Shown here in pieces: positions 23,729-32,474 of a DNA stretch of 64,000 nt (position 1 is its first letter; the number at the start of each line of letters is the position of its first letter). This DNA is from Echinicola rosea (lineage in GTDB: Bacteria; Bacteroidota; Bacteroidia; Cytophagales; Cyclobacteriaceae): assembly GCF_005281475.1 (NCBI RefSeq), contig NZ_CP040106.1, positions 1,369,501-1,433,500 on the forward strand. The letters are read 5' to 3'. The notes under the pieces were generated by a model, which was not told where the DNA came from, did not search any database, and worked only from the letters and a program-made list of their open reading frames with translations. The position numbers and the translations under genes are program-made.

Positions 23729-26700
23729 TTAAAATGATATGTTCAAACCTAAAATCAGGCTTTTGGAAACCGGCATATATCCGCCATCAAAACCCAAGGT
23801 GGCGTCATTTTCAGTTCCCACTTGGATCTCGGGATTTAAGCCGGAATAATTGGTGAAGGTCAGGAGGTTTTGTCCCTGTAAGTACACCGAAGCACTGCCC
23901 AGCCCAAGGGCTTTTAGTCCTTGGGCTGGCAAGTGGTAAGTCAACTGTATATTCCTGAGCCTGAAATAGGAACCATCCTCAATAAAGTAACTGGAAGGCC
24001 GGCTACTTACTTGGTCATTGGCGTCCATGATGGGTGTTTGGGCACTTGGATCGGCGGCGATCCATTGGCTGCGTGGTGCTTGAGGATTGCTTGGCTGCCA
24101 AGCCTCGTATAATGCCCTTTTTGAACGGTTTCCTTGGAAAGTGTTAAAGTCCGTAAAGTACCGGACGTAATTGTAAATATCATTTCCAACAGATCCATTT
24201 CCGAAGATATCCAAGTCCCAGTTTTTATATCCCAGGCTGATATTGATGCCAAAATTGAAGTCGGGATGGGGATTGCCGATAATGGTACGGTCAGCATCTG
24301 TGATGACGCCATCTTCATTTATATCTTGGACTTTAAACTTACCAGGAGCATTGTATTCTCCATAAGCAGGCCAAGAGTCTGCCTCTTCCTGTGTTTGGAA
24401 AATGCCTACTACCTTATACCCAAAAAATGAAGAAAGTGGAATGCCCGCACGGCTGATCGTGAGCGATGGTACCCGGGTGGCCCTGCCAAACAGCACTGCA
24501 TTTTCGCCTTCATCTAGTTGGTCCACATTATTGCGATACATGGAGTAGTTACCTGATATGCTGTAACTAAAATCCCGGCCATGGGCAGTATTGTTATATC
24601 CCAAACTAATATCCATTCCTTTGTTGGTCATCTGCCCGACATTGAAATATGGCGCTACTGCATCGCCGTGGCCATAGCTCACCGGAACCTGAAACAACAT
24701 GTCCGTGGTTTTTCTGTTCCAAAGGTCCAATTCGAAAAAGATCTTTCCAGCGAGCATTTCTACGTCAAGCCCGAGGTTATTGGAAGTGGTGGACTCCCAT
24801 TTGGCATTTCTATTGCCAAACTGCAGTACATCAAACCCCACAGTGGGGGTAGAAGTGGAGCCATCAATCGGGTAACCCGCATTAAAGATATTGGTTTTAT
24901 AAGTGGTGTAGGCATTGTAGTCTCCAATCAGCTGGTTACCAGTCTTGCCCCAGCCATAGCGCAATTTCATATCCGATATAAAAGGCAAGGCATTTCTGAC
25001 AAATAATTCATCCGATAATCTCCATCCTAAGCTAAACGCAGGGAACACTGCTGATCTGGAGGCCTGTAAGAACCTAGACGATGCATCATTCCTAAGGATA
25101 AACTGTACGAGGTATTTGCCTTCATAAGAATAGTTAAACTGGCCAAAAGTGGAAAATAGGCTATAGTCCACATTTACCTCGCCCGAGTTTTTTGCCGTGG
25201 AGGCATCTCCCAGGTCAAGGTAGCTAAGCACTTGGGTGGACAGAAAGGGAAACTTCTCCCTTCTGGCAGTGAATGTCTCACCAAATTCCCGGATGGCCTC
25301 GGTGCCTATATAAGCGTCCACTTTGTGTATATCGCCAATGGCATGAGACCAACTTAAGGTATTCGTCCAGACGGTCTGGAGAGAATATTGATTTTGGGCC
25401 TCTGAGCTATTGATGAAGTTTCCTTCTACATATTCAGGTTGCGGCCTTCCGAGGAGCCTGCTTCTTCTCATATTGCCATCAAATCCATAACTGGTCTTGA
25501 AAATCAGGTCATCCGTAATGTCATAGGAGGCATATACATTGCCAAATCCACGGATTCTGAAATGACGGTTATCTTTCTGCCGTTCAAGGATGGCAACAGG
25601 ATTGTAGTTGTTGCCCAAATTCCGTCCACGGCTTCCTGCAAATTGCCCCATAATATCATATACCGGGAGAAGCGGGTGGTTTTTATATGAACTGGAAACT
25701 GCGTTTTGTTCGTCGTCATTGGAAAATCCTCCCTTGCGGATGTCAAATGAGGTAGAAAGGTTTTCGCCAATGGTCAGTTTGTTGTTCAGGGCCTTGAATT
25801 CGGTATTTGCTCGAAGGCTGTACCTTTCATAGCCTACATTATTGACGATCCCTTCTTGGTTAAAATAATTTAGGGATAATGCATACCGCCCATTTTCGGT
25901 CCCCCCTGCAGCACTTACCTGATAATTCTGGATGGGAGCCTTTCCTGTAGATTCTTTCCACCAGTCTGTATCGCCTGCACGGGTGATGGGGTAAATATTA
26001 CCAGGCTCCAGCGCATATAAGTCTGGATTGGTCGCCGGGTCACCTTCCATGGCGCCACTTGGAAAAACATAATCCGGTATCATTACTTCGCCATTGGAGC
26101 CATAGGTATATTGGCCATGATCTGTGGTTCTGCCGGCGTAGGTATTGGCTAAGTACAGGTATCGGCCGAGCTCCTCTCCATTGAGCACTTCGGGGCTGTT
26201 GGCGGCTGATTGAGTACCGTAATAGGCGCTGACAGCTATAGTGGGTTTTCCTACTTTGCCACGCTTAGTCGTGATGATCACTACCCCATTGGCCGCTCTG
26301 GATCCGTAGATGGAAGCTGCGGAAGCATCTTTTAGGATTTGGATTGACTCGATATCATTGGGGTTTAAATTGCCTTGGTTTTGGGTTGGCACTCCATCGA
26401 TGACATAGAGTGGATCATTGTTTCCGATCGTACCAAAACCTCGAATCCTTACGGTAGCATTGCCGCCTGGAGTGGCATCGTTTACGATGTTTACACCTGA
26501 TGCGCGGCCCTGAAGTTGTTGTGCAAAAGTAGTCGCCGGGACTTTTTGAAGTTCTTCTGAATCCACCGACGATACGGCGCCTGTGATGTCCTTTTTTGAC
26601 TGGGAAGTGTAGCCTGTTACTACGACCTCTTCCAGACTGCTCATCGATGCCCCAAGCGTCACATCGATAGCACTTCTTGTGCCTACCTTTTCCTCTTTGG

Positions 26701-26944
26701 ATTCATATCCTACAAAAGAAAATACGAGAATACTTTCATTGCTGGGGACCTCTATGGAGTACATGCCGTCCAGATCAGTCACGGTACCGTTTGAAGTTCC
26801 CTTCACCAAGACAGTGGCTCCGGGCAGTCCTTCTTCCGTGTCATCCGTGATCTTACCTGAAATCGTTCGCTGGGCAAACGCTGATAATCCGGTACTCAAT
26901 AACAATAGCGTTATCAAGGACCATTGATTGTAAAACTTGGTCAT
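23729..26944 (-). CDS. SusC/RagA-type TonB-dependent transporter
   Basis: The 1071-residue protein has a signal peptide (SLITLLLLSTGLSAFAQ), the carboxypeptidase-like domain (ISGKITDDTEEGLPGATVLVKGTSNGTVTDLDG), the LEEVVVTGYTSQSKKDITGAVSSV TonB-box/plug start, and DPLYVIDGVPTQNQGNLNPNDIESIQILKDASAASIYGSRAANGVVIITTKRG. The barrel ends SKSLILGLNISF with a terminal Phe. It takes up a bulky nutrient across the outer membrane in complex with the downstream SusD. The 292 bp upstream are very AT-rich; no clear TAnnTTTG box was placed. Confidence 0.95.
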   Translation of the reverse strand: MTKFYNQWSLITLLLLSTGLSAFAQRTISGKITDDTEEGLPGATVLVKGTSNGTVTDLDGMYSIEVPSNESILVFSFVGYESKEEKVGTRSAIDVTLGASMSSLEEVVVTGYTSQSKKDITGAVSSVDSEELQKVPATTFAQQLQGRASGVNIVNDATPGGNATVRIRGFGTIGNNDPLYVIDGVPTQNQGNLNPNDIESIQILKDASAASIYGSRAANGVVIITTKRGKVGKPTIAVSAYYGTQSAANSPEVLNGEELGRYLYLANTYAGRTTDHGQYTYGSNGEVMIPDYVFPSGAMEGDPATNPDLYALEPGNIYPITRAGDTDWWKESTGKAPIQNYQVSAAGGTENGRYALSLNYFNQEGIVNNVGYERYSLRANTEFKALNNKLTIGENLSTSFDIRKGGFSNDDEQNAVSSSYKNHPLLPVYDIMGQFAGSRGRNLGNNYNPVAILERQKDNRHFRIRGFGNVYASYDITDDLIFKTSYGFDGNMRRSRLLGRPQPEYVEGNFINSSEAQNQYSLQTVWTNTLSWSHAIGDIHKVDAYIGTEAIREFGETFTARREKFPFLSTQVLSYLDLGDASTAKNSGEVNVDYSLFSTFGQFNYSYEGKYLVQFILRNDASSRFLQASRSAVFPAFSLGWRLSDELFVRNALPFISDMKLRYGWGKTGNQLIGDYNAYTTYKTNIFNAGYPIDGSTSTPTVGFDVLQFGNRNAKWESTTSNNLGLDVEMLAGKIFFELDLWNRKTTDMLFQVPVSYGHGDAVAPYFNVGQMTNKGMDISLGYNNTAHGRDFSYSISGNYSMYRNNVDQLDEGENAVLFGRATRVPSLTISRAGIPLSSFFGYKVVGIFQTQEEADSWPAYGEYNAPGKFKVQDINEDGVITDADRTIIGNPHPDFNFGINISLGYKNWDLDIFGNGSVGNDIYNYVRYFTDFNTFQGNRSKRALYEAWQPSNPQAPRSQWIAADPSAQTPIMDANDQVSSRPSSYFIEDGSYFRLRNIQLTYHLPAQGLKALGLGSASVYLQGQNLLTFTNYSGLNPEIQVGTENDATLGFDGGYMPVSKSLILGLNISF

Positions 26945-27174
26945 ACTAAATGGGTTAATGAAAATAAATAGATCAATAGTCTGCTAAATTCCTTTATAGA
27001 CCTGTATGGTCACAAGGTGCAAGACCTGCTAAAAGTAAATAAATTGATAAATGGTTTCAAAAATATTTAAGAGGTTTTTTATATTTAAAAATAATAATAT
27101 GTCGTAATAAGTTAAAAAAGCAAAATATTAGTTTAAATAAATCAAAAATAGTGAAAATGACCAATGCCTTTTAT

Positions 27175-27210
27175 ACAAAAACTCCCCATAGTATCTTATG
27201 CTATGGGGAG
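27175..27210 (-). terminator. Terminator of htpG
   Basis: A perfect 10-bp GC-rich stem (CTCCCCATAG / CTATGGGGAG) is followed on the minus strand by AGTTTTTGT. It lies 26 bp after the htpG stop codon. Confidence 0.85.
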
Positions 27211-27236
27211 CTTTCAAATGGGCAAGAGGAGGTGAA

Positions 27237-29120
27237 TTAGATCATCTCCACACTTCTCTTCACAAACTCGGTCAGGTCCTTTCCTGAAAGCATTCCTTGG
27301 GAAAGCTTCGCCAGATCAAATGCCTGCTTGGCCAGTCGCCCTTTTTCGTCCTCACCTTCTGCCTTGAGGATTTTGTCGATGATCTTGTGGTTGCCATTGA
27401 TGGCTACTTTGTAATTGTCAGGCATAGCACCATAGAAGCCCATACCTCCTCCGGTCTGTGCCATGTCTTTCATCCTGCGCATAAACTCCTCCATGGTGAT
27501 GGTCACAGGAAGTTCCTCTGGGCTGAGACCTTCCACTTCCACCGTATAGCTCTGGTTGGCTATGGCTTTTTCAAAGATCTCCTTCACTTGCTTGCTTTGT
27601 TCCTCTGTCAGGACATTAGCGGTACTATCCTCTTTTTTGATCAGCTTATCCACGACATCGGCATCCACACGCTTGAGGGAGGTTTTTTCCAGCTTCTGCT
27701 CCAAGTTATTGATAAAATGGCTGTCTATCGGAGAGTCGAGCGAAAGCACGTCATAATCCTTCTTGTTGGCGGATTCGATAAAGGTATTTTGCTTATCGGG
27801 ATCAGTGCTGTAGAGGAAAATGGTCTGCTCGTCTTTGTCCGTCTGTGCAGCTTTTACTTTTTCCTGGTATTCAGGTATGGTGAAGTATTCATCCTTGGTG
27901 TTTTTGAGCAGGGCAAAATCTTTTGCTTTGTCATAGAACTTGTCTTCGCTGACCATGCCATATTTCACAAAGAGCCCAATATCATTCCATTTGGACTCGT
28001 AGGATTTTCTGTCTTTTTTGAACAGTTCACCCAGCTTGTCGGCCACCTTTTTGGTGATGTAGCTGTTGATCTTTTTCACATTCCCGTCCGCCTGTAAGAA
28101 GCTTCGTGATACATTTAGTGGGATATCCGGAGAGTCGATCACACCGTGCAGCAACATCAGGAATTCCGGAACGATGTCTTTCACCTCATCGGTAATGAAT
28201 ACCTGTCTTGAGAAGAGCTTGATTTTATTGCGCTGTAGCTCGAATTCATTTTTTACTTTAGGGAAATATAGGACCCCTGTAAGGTTAAATGGATAGTCCA
28301 CATTCAGGTGGATCCAGAATAGCGGATCTTCGCTCATGGGGTACAGTTCTTTGTAAAAAGCGAGATAATCCTCGTCTTTTAGCTCACTCGGCGCTTTGGT
28401 CCAGATGGGCTGGGTGGTGTTGATGATGTTATCAACTTCTACTGACTTGTATTTAGGTTTCCCTTCTTCATCTTTGCCATCCTCTACATTTTCGGTTTTG
28501 GTCTCAAACTTGATCGGGATGGGGAGGAATTTACAGTATTTGTCCAGGATTTCCTGAAGTTTCCACTTGTCCAAAAATTCCTCGGACTCTTCATTGATGT
28601 GCAGCACGATCTCGGTACCGCGCTCGGTACGGTCTCCTTCAGAAATCTCAAATGAAGTACTGCCATCACATGTCCATTTGGCAGGCGTAGCGCCTTCTTG
28701 ATAAGAAAGGGAGTGTATGTCCACCCGATGGGCCACCATAAAGGCAGAGTAAAAACCCAATCCGAATTTACCGATGATCTCATTGGCATCTTTGGCGTCC
28801 TTAAACTTCTCTACGAATTCGGTGGCACCAGAAAAAGCAATCTGGTTGATGTATTTTTTGATTTCCTCTGCCGTCATACCAAGGCCTTTATCGGCAATGG
28901 TAATGGTCTTTTTCTCCTTGTCAAAACTCACTTCTACGGTCAAATCACCCAATTCACCGCTGTACTGGCCTAAGGTTGCCAGCCGCTTTACCTTCTGGGT
29001 AGCATCCACCGCATTGGATACCAACTCTCTGAGAAAAATCTCATTGTCCGAATAAAGAAACTTCTTGATGATCGGGAAAATATTCTCGGTATGGATCGAG
29101 ATTGTACCTTTTTCCTGCAT
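27237..29120 (-). CDS. htpG: Molecular chaperone HtpG (Hsp90)
   Basis: The 627-residue protein is a bacterial Hsp90. The N-terminal GHKL ATPase domain shows EIFLRELVSNAVDATQKV (about residues 24-41), IADKGLGMTAEEI and GKFGLGFYSAFMVAHRV. The middle domain has PLFWIHLNVDYPFNLTGVLYFPK and RVFI-type client-loop residues (SRQVFITDEVKDIVPEFL). The C-terminal dimerisation part ends near LKAEGEDEKGRLAKQAFDLAKLSQGML. It folds client proteins under stress in the cytosol. It is monocistronic with its own terminator. Confidence 0.97.
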   Translation of the reverse strand: MQEKGTISIHTENIFPIIKKFLYSDNEIFLRELVSNAVDATQKVKRLATLGQYSGELGDLTVEVSFDKEKKTITIADKGLGMTAEEIKKYINQIAFSGATEFVEKFKDAKDANEIIGKFGLGFYSAFMVAHRVDIHSLSYQEGATPAKWTCDGSTSFEISEGDRTERGTEIVLHINEESEEFLDKWKLQEILDKYCKFLPIPIKFETKTENVEDGKDEEGKPKYKSVEVDNIINTTQPIWTKAPSELKDEDYLAFYKELYPMSEDPLFWIHLNVDYPFNLTGVLYFPKVKNEFELQRNKIKLFSRQVFITDEVKDIVPEFLMLLHGVIDSPDIPLNVSRSFLQADGNVKKINSYITKKVADKLGELFKKDRKSYESKWNDIGLFVKYGMVSEDKFYDKAKDFALLKNTKDEYFTIPEYQEKVKAAQTDKDEQTIFLYSTDPDKQNTFIESANKKDYDVLSLDSPIDSHFINNLEQKLEKTSLKRVDADVVDKLIKKEDSTANVLTEEQSKQVKEIFEKAIANQSYTVEVEGLSPEELPVTITMEEFMRRMKDMAQTGGGMGFYGAMPDNYKVAINGNHKIIDKILKAEGEDEKGRLAKQAFDLAKLSQGMLSGKDLTEFVKRSVEMI

Positions 29121-29426
29121 AGCTATTTATGTTTTTAGATTTTTTGCTGAATTTAACCATCTGCTAATTATCAAGCGGTGTTCCAATTCTCGTTTTGTGC
29201 CAAAATGACAGTACTGGAGTGGGTTGGTGAAAAACACTTAAAAATTGAAACTTTTAAGAATCATAAGAGGTTTATATAAAGGAATTTAATATATGTGAAA
29301 TACATTTTTAATATACTGTAATTCATTTATATTGTAGGTGGCTGCTGTTTTAGTGGCAATGAAGCCATTTCTTTTCCACCAATATAGTGCCATGGATTGC
29401 TGTAATTAATTGAGAGTCTATCAGAT
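29121..29426. other. AT-rich divergent intergenic region
   Basis: This 306-bp gap separates the divergent htpG and formyltransferase genes and must hold both promoters. It is AT-rich, especially around 29270-29330. No exact TAnnTTTG box, repeat or RNA structure could be placed. Confidence 0.5.
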
Positions 29427-30224
29427 ATGAAAATAGTAGTGATAAGTGAGTGTAAGGCTAGAGAGATGATTGTGGTGAACAGGATTCTCCAATTTCAGCC
29501 TCGAGCGGTGGTGGTGCAGCCGAGTTTTGCTAAAAAGCGCAAGAAAAGAAGTTTTGGGGATTTGGCAACCCGCCTCTTGGCAAAACTGCGCTATCGCGCA
29601 CTGAAGCGAAATCTGGCCGTGGTGGATGACGGGAGCAGTGGGATATTAAACAAAGTAACTTTCGATAGTAAAATGCTGAATTCACCAGAGGGTATCGAAT
29701 TTTTAAAGAGATTGTCTCCAGACCTGCTGATCACCTGCAGGGCACCGCTGCTCAGTCAAGAAGTCACTCAAATCCCAAAATTGGCAACGGTAAATGTTCA
29801 CTATGGAATAGCACCAGAATACCGCGGGAACGACACGCTATTTTGGGCGCTTTATGAAAAGAATTACGAAAAGGTAGGAGGTACCATCCATCATATCAGC
29901 CAAGGGGTGGATACTGGAAATATCTTGGCAAAAGTTTATCCTGCACTTGTACCAGGTGACGACGAGACTTCCATCGATATCAAGACGTCACAGCTGCTTG
30001 CCGATACCCTATACCAATACCTCGAAGAAATTTCCCAAGCACGACAACCGATTCGGGGAGTGACACAGCAACACAAAGGAAAGAACTACCGCGCCACAGA
30101 TAGGACACCGGCTAAAAGCCTTAAGATGCAATTCAGAAACCTACTTGGCAATTCATCCATACCCAGCCAAGAACAAAAGGTAGAAACTTTCTTTGAGCAA
30201 GAGAGCATTAGTATTTTTGCCTGA
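29427..30224 (+). CDS. Formyltransferase-fold protein (Formyl_trans_N)
   Basis: The 265-residue protein carries the formyltransferase catalytic set: Asn123 and His125 in TVNVHYGIAPEYRGNDTLFWALYEK and Asp162 in HHISQGVDTGNILAKV. These match the N-H-D triad of GART, FMT and ArnA-type enzymes that use 10-formyltetrahydrofolate. The length and lack of a C-terminal FMT domain argue against methionyl-tRNA formyltransferase. Such stand-alone enzymes often act on sugar amines or in natural products, but no sugar pathway is nearby, so the substrate stays unknown. It is followed by repeat R1 and is probably monocistronic. Confidence 0.8.
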   Translation: MKIVVISECKAREMIVVNRILQFQPRAVVVQPSFAKKRKKRSFGDLATRLLAKLRYRALKRNLAVVDDGSSGILNKVTFDSKMLNSPEGIEFLKRLSPDLLITCRAPLLSQEVTQIPKLATVNVHYGIAPEYRGNDTLFWALYEKNYEKVGGTIHHISQGVDTGNILAKVYPALVPGDDETSIDIKTSQLLADTLYQYLEEISQARQPIRGVTQQHKGKNYRATDRTPAKSLKMQFRNLLGNSSIPSQEQKVETFFEQESISIFA

Positions 30225-30285
30225 TCGAGAAGCCGCATGGTGTATTGTACTAAATTGTTCGAAAGACTTTTTATCATTGAACCCA

Positions 30286-30784
30286 TTAGTTAGTGCGTAT
30301 CTGATAAATACGGGTTCTATCTTTTTTCCTTGGGCAGTTATTTCTCCAACCTGAGCTCGACTTAATTTTAGTATTAAAAGCGAACCCTTTTAAGGAGGAT
30401 GTGGGTTGGAAAAGGGTGTGGCAATCCCGAAACTGCCACGGCTTCCACCCGCTCAGGCCTCCTCTAAGCCTCGCAGTGACGGTTTTATAATCGAACTGAG
30501 GTTTCTAGCTAAATTCCTAGGTGGTTTTCATCCCTTTACCTTTGTTACTTTTTTGCTTCAGGTCAAAAAAGTAACCCAAAAACCCCGCCGCTGGGCATCT
30601 ATTGGGCTAAAATTAAAGCCTACCCCCATGCAGGCAAACTCCTCCTTTTCTAGTGGCCAACATTCTTTTTGGTCAGCATTTCGTCAAACAAGCCTGCCTT
30701 ACTGCCCGCCCGCTTTTTAATTTCTTAACGCCCAATACCTGCAAGGCGGATTCAGTTAATAAGTCCCAAAAATGTATCGCTTTT
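30286..30784 (+). repeat. Dispersed repeat R1, copy 2 (interrupted by a 154-bp element)
   Basis: Same sequence and orientation as R1 copy 1 (4364-4719), but split after TTATTTCTCCA by the element at 30349-30502 and resumed at TTCTAGCTAAATTCC. Removing the element and one 5-bp duplication restores the continuous copy 1 sequence. It fills most of the 900-bp gene-free stretch 30225-31124. From about 30785 to 31124 nothing clear was seen except ACTAAACGGCATTGAT near 31053, a short motif shared with 885 and 57477. Confidence 0.85.
30349..30502 (+). mobile_element. 155-bp inverted-repeat element, copy B (inserted in R1)
   Basis: The element runs from ACCTGAGCTCGACTTAATTT to ATAATCGAACTGAGGT. Its ends are imperfect inverted repeats (ACCTGAGCTCGACT versus ACCTCAGTTCGATT, 11 of 14 matches). 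The left flank CTCCA and right flank TTCTA are the two halves of a 5-bp target duplication; the empty site in R1 copy 1 reads TTCTA. An inner hairpin GTGGCA...TGCCAC is present. It encodes no protein, so it would need a transposase from elsewhere. Confidence 0.8.
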
Positions 30785-31124
30785 AGGCCGCAGTCATCGG
30801 GTGGAAATTAATATAGGTGACGGATCCACGTCGCAGGGGAAATCCATGTCCCATTTTAAAGGGCAGACCACCGGCCTAGATTTCCTGCTTGCCGTAAGGC
30901 ATGGTTTTCTTTCTTTTTTCATCAATAGCCTGCCCGAAGGCTTTCGAGGGAAAAAGGGAAAAGGATAAAATCCACCAAAATGACCAAAGCCATACAGTTT
31001 AAGTCAAATAGAAAGAAACTCCTAGCAGGTAAAAACAGATAAATAGCCTTAACTAAACGGCATTGATGCTGGTTTTAAAATATTGAGTAAGCTTGTTACC
31101 TTGTAAGAAAATTGGAACAAGCCC

Positions 31125-31712
31125 ATGCAGCAATTGTTAGAGGAAATAGCATCTTGTAAGGCCTGTAAGGAATTTTTGCCATTAGGTCCCAAGCCCATCG
31201 TGGCGGGCAGTCCGCACAGCAAGATCATCATCATCGGCCAGGCACCGGGCAAAATCGTCCATGAAACCGGCATTCCCTGGAACGACAAAAGCGGAGACAA
31301 CCTGCGCAAATGGCTGGGCGTGGACAAGACTACCTTTTACGATCCTCATAAAATCGCGTTGGTACCCATGGGGTTTTGCTATCCGGGCAGGGGAAAATCG
31401 GGAGACCTTCCGCCAAGACACGAATGCGCACCGCTTTGGCATGGAAGACTCTTGGACATGATGAAGGAAGTGCAGCTGACCTTATTGGTGGGTAATTATG
31501 CGCAGGCATATTATTTGGGAAGCCGGGCAAGGAATACCCTGACCGAGACGGTGAAAAATTTCCACGATTACCTGCCTGAATATTTGCCGCTGCCCCATCC
31601 CTCGCCCCGAAACAATATCTGGCAGGCCAAAAACCCGTGGTTTGGGGAGGAAGTGCTGCCTACACTGAAGGAGCGGACAAGGCGGGTTTTGGATCAGGGC
31701 AAACGCATTTAG
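31125..31712 (+). CDS. Uracil-DNA glycosylase family protein with [4Fe-4S] cysteines
   Basis: The 195-residue protein has motif 1 IIGQAPG (36-42), which supplies the catalytic region in family 4-like enzymes, and HPSPRN (158-163) as the DNA-intercalating motif 2. Cys11, Cys14, Cys85 and Cys101 have the spacing of the cluster ligands of thermophilic family 4 uracil-DNA glycosylases. It would remove uracil from DNA. The last five residues (QGKRI) come from an inserted element: the pre-insertion frame would have ended RVLDEK, with GAGAAATAG now found at 32168. Function is probably kept because both motifs are upstream. Confidence 0.85.
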   Translation: MQQLLEEIASCKACKEFLPLGPKPIVAGSPHSKIIIIGQAPGKIVHETGIPWNDKSGDNLRKWLGVDKTTFYDPHKIALVPMGFCYPGRGKSGDLPPRHECAPLWHGRLLDMMKEVQLTLLVGNYAQAYYLGSRARNTLTETVKNFHDYLPEYLPLPHPSPRNNIWQAKNPWFGEEVLPTLKERTRRVLDQGKRI

Positions 31713-32157
31713 AAAATCCAGTTTACGGCAGGCCACAAATCTGCCGTGTCCAAGTATGCACTAATGGCAGCATATGGGAAATTGTGAGGTTGTCTCATAA
31801 GTCCTCATCATTGCGATTGCGATGGATATCGGAAGAAGCGATCTCGTCATACGTGCAATGAAAGCACATCGAGATCACTTCACTCCGCTCGTGATGACGT
31901 ATATTTATTTATAAGACAGCCTCGACTTAATTCAGCCCAATGGAGCCCATTGGGCTATAATGGTGGGGACCAACACTCCTTACGTCCTGTAAGATCAATT
32001 CAGAATAATGTCCGTTAAAAATACCTGGTGGGAGTTTTGCGCTAGGCCTTCAGCCTTTGGCTTCTGGTGGTGGTTAGGGACAAAAAGTCCAATCTTGAAA
32101 GCACCATCAGGCTTAGAAAGCAAAATGGGAATGATCTCTTTAAATGCGTTTGCCCTG
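31695..32157. mobile_element. 463-bp element with 17-bp perfect terminal inverted repeats, inserted in the 3' end of the UDG gene
   Basis: The ends CAGGGCAAACGCATTTA and TAAATGCGTTTGCCCTG are perfect inverted repeats. They are flanked on both sides by the same 10 bp, GGTTTTGGAT (31685-31694 and 32158-32167), as expected for a target-site duplication. Joining the flanks rebuilds an open frame ending GTT TTG GAT GAG AAA TAG. No transposase frame is seen inside. TSDs of 10-12 bp are known for IS4/IS231-group elements, so a deletion derivative of such an element is possible. A smaller element lies inside it, and the rest of the gap to 32474 holds copy C and a terminator. Confidence 0.75.
31786..31923. 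mobile_element. 138-bp MITE-like element nested in the 463-bp element
   Basis: The left end GAGGTTGTCTCATAA and the right end TTATAAGACAGCCTC are inverted repeats with 13 of 15 matches. The interior has further partly palindromic words around GATCTCGTCATACG and CGTGATGACG. No target duplication could be read. The size, ends and lack of a gene fit a miniature inverted-repeat element. Confidence 0.6.
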
Positions 32158-32206
32158 GGTTTTGGATGAGAAATAGTGTTTTTCGGAAAATGAATATTAT
32201 CTTCTA

Positions 32207-32366
32207 ACCTGAGCTCGACTTAATTTTAGTATAAAAAGCGAACCCTTTTTAGGAAGATGTGGGTTGGAAAAGGGTGTGGCAACTCGCCGCGGCGAGCTGC
32301 CACGGCTTCCACCCCTCAAATCTCCCTTTAAGCCTCGCAGTGACGATTTTATAATCGAACTGAGGT
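32207..32366 (+). mobile_element. 155-bp inverted-repeat element, copy C
   Basis: A 160-bp copy bounded by ACCTGAGCTCGACT and CGAACTGAGGT, with perfect 5-bp duplications TTCTA on both sides (32202-32206 and 32367-32371). The centre contains a long near-perfect hairpin, GTGGCAACTCGCC / GGCGAGCTGCCAC, which replaces the shorter loop of copies A and B. It lies 34 bp beyond the original stop codon of the uracil-DNA glycosylase gene. Confidence 0.82.
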
Positions 32367-32417
32367 TTCTAAAAGCGTTAGATGAAAGATTTGCTATCCT
32401 ATTCTCTATGAAAACAA

Positions 32418-32446
32418 AAAACACCTCAGCAAAAGTTGAGGTGTTT
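32418..32446. terminator. Bidirectional terminator between UDG region and FKBP operon
   Basis: An 8-bp stem (ACACCTCA / TGAGGTGT) with a short loop has an A-run on the left and TTTTTT on the right. It lies between converging transcripts, 29 bp past the stop of the last FKBP gene. Confidence 0.85.
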
Positions 32447-32474
32447 TTTGTGATATTAATTTTTTTAGCGTGGT

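Noticed and set aside
27297..28097. 266-codon open frame antisense to htpG
   Set aside because: Shadow of the Hsp90 gene; repetitive Phe/Leu-rich translation without domain features.
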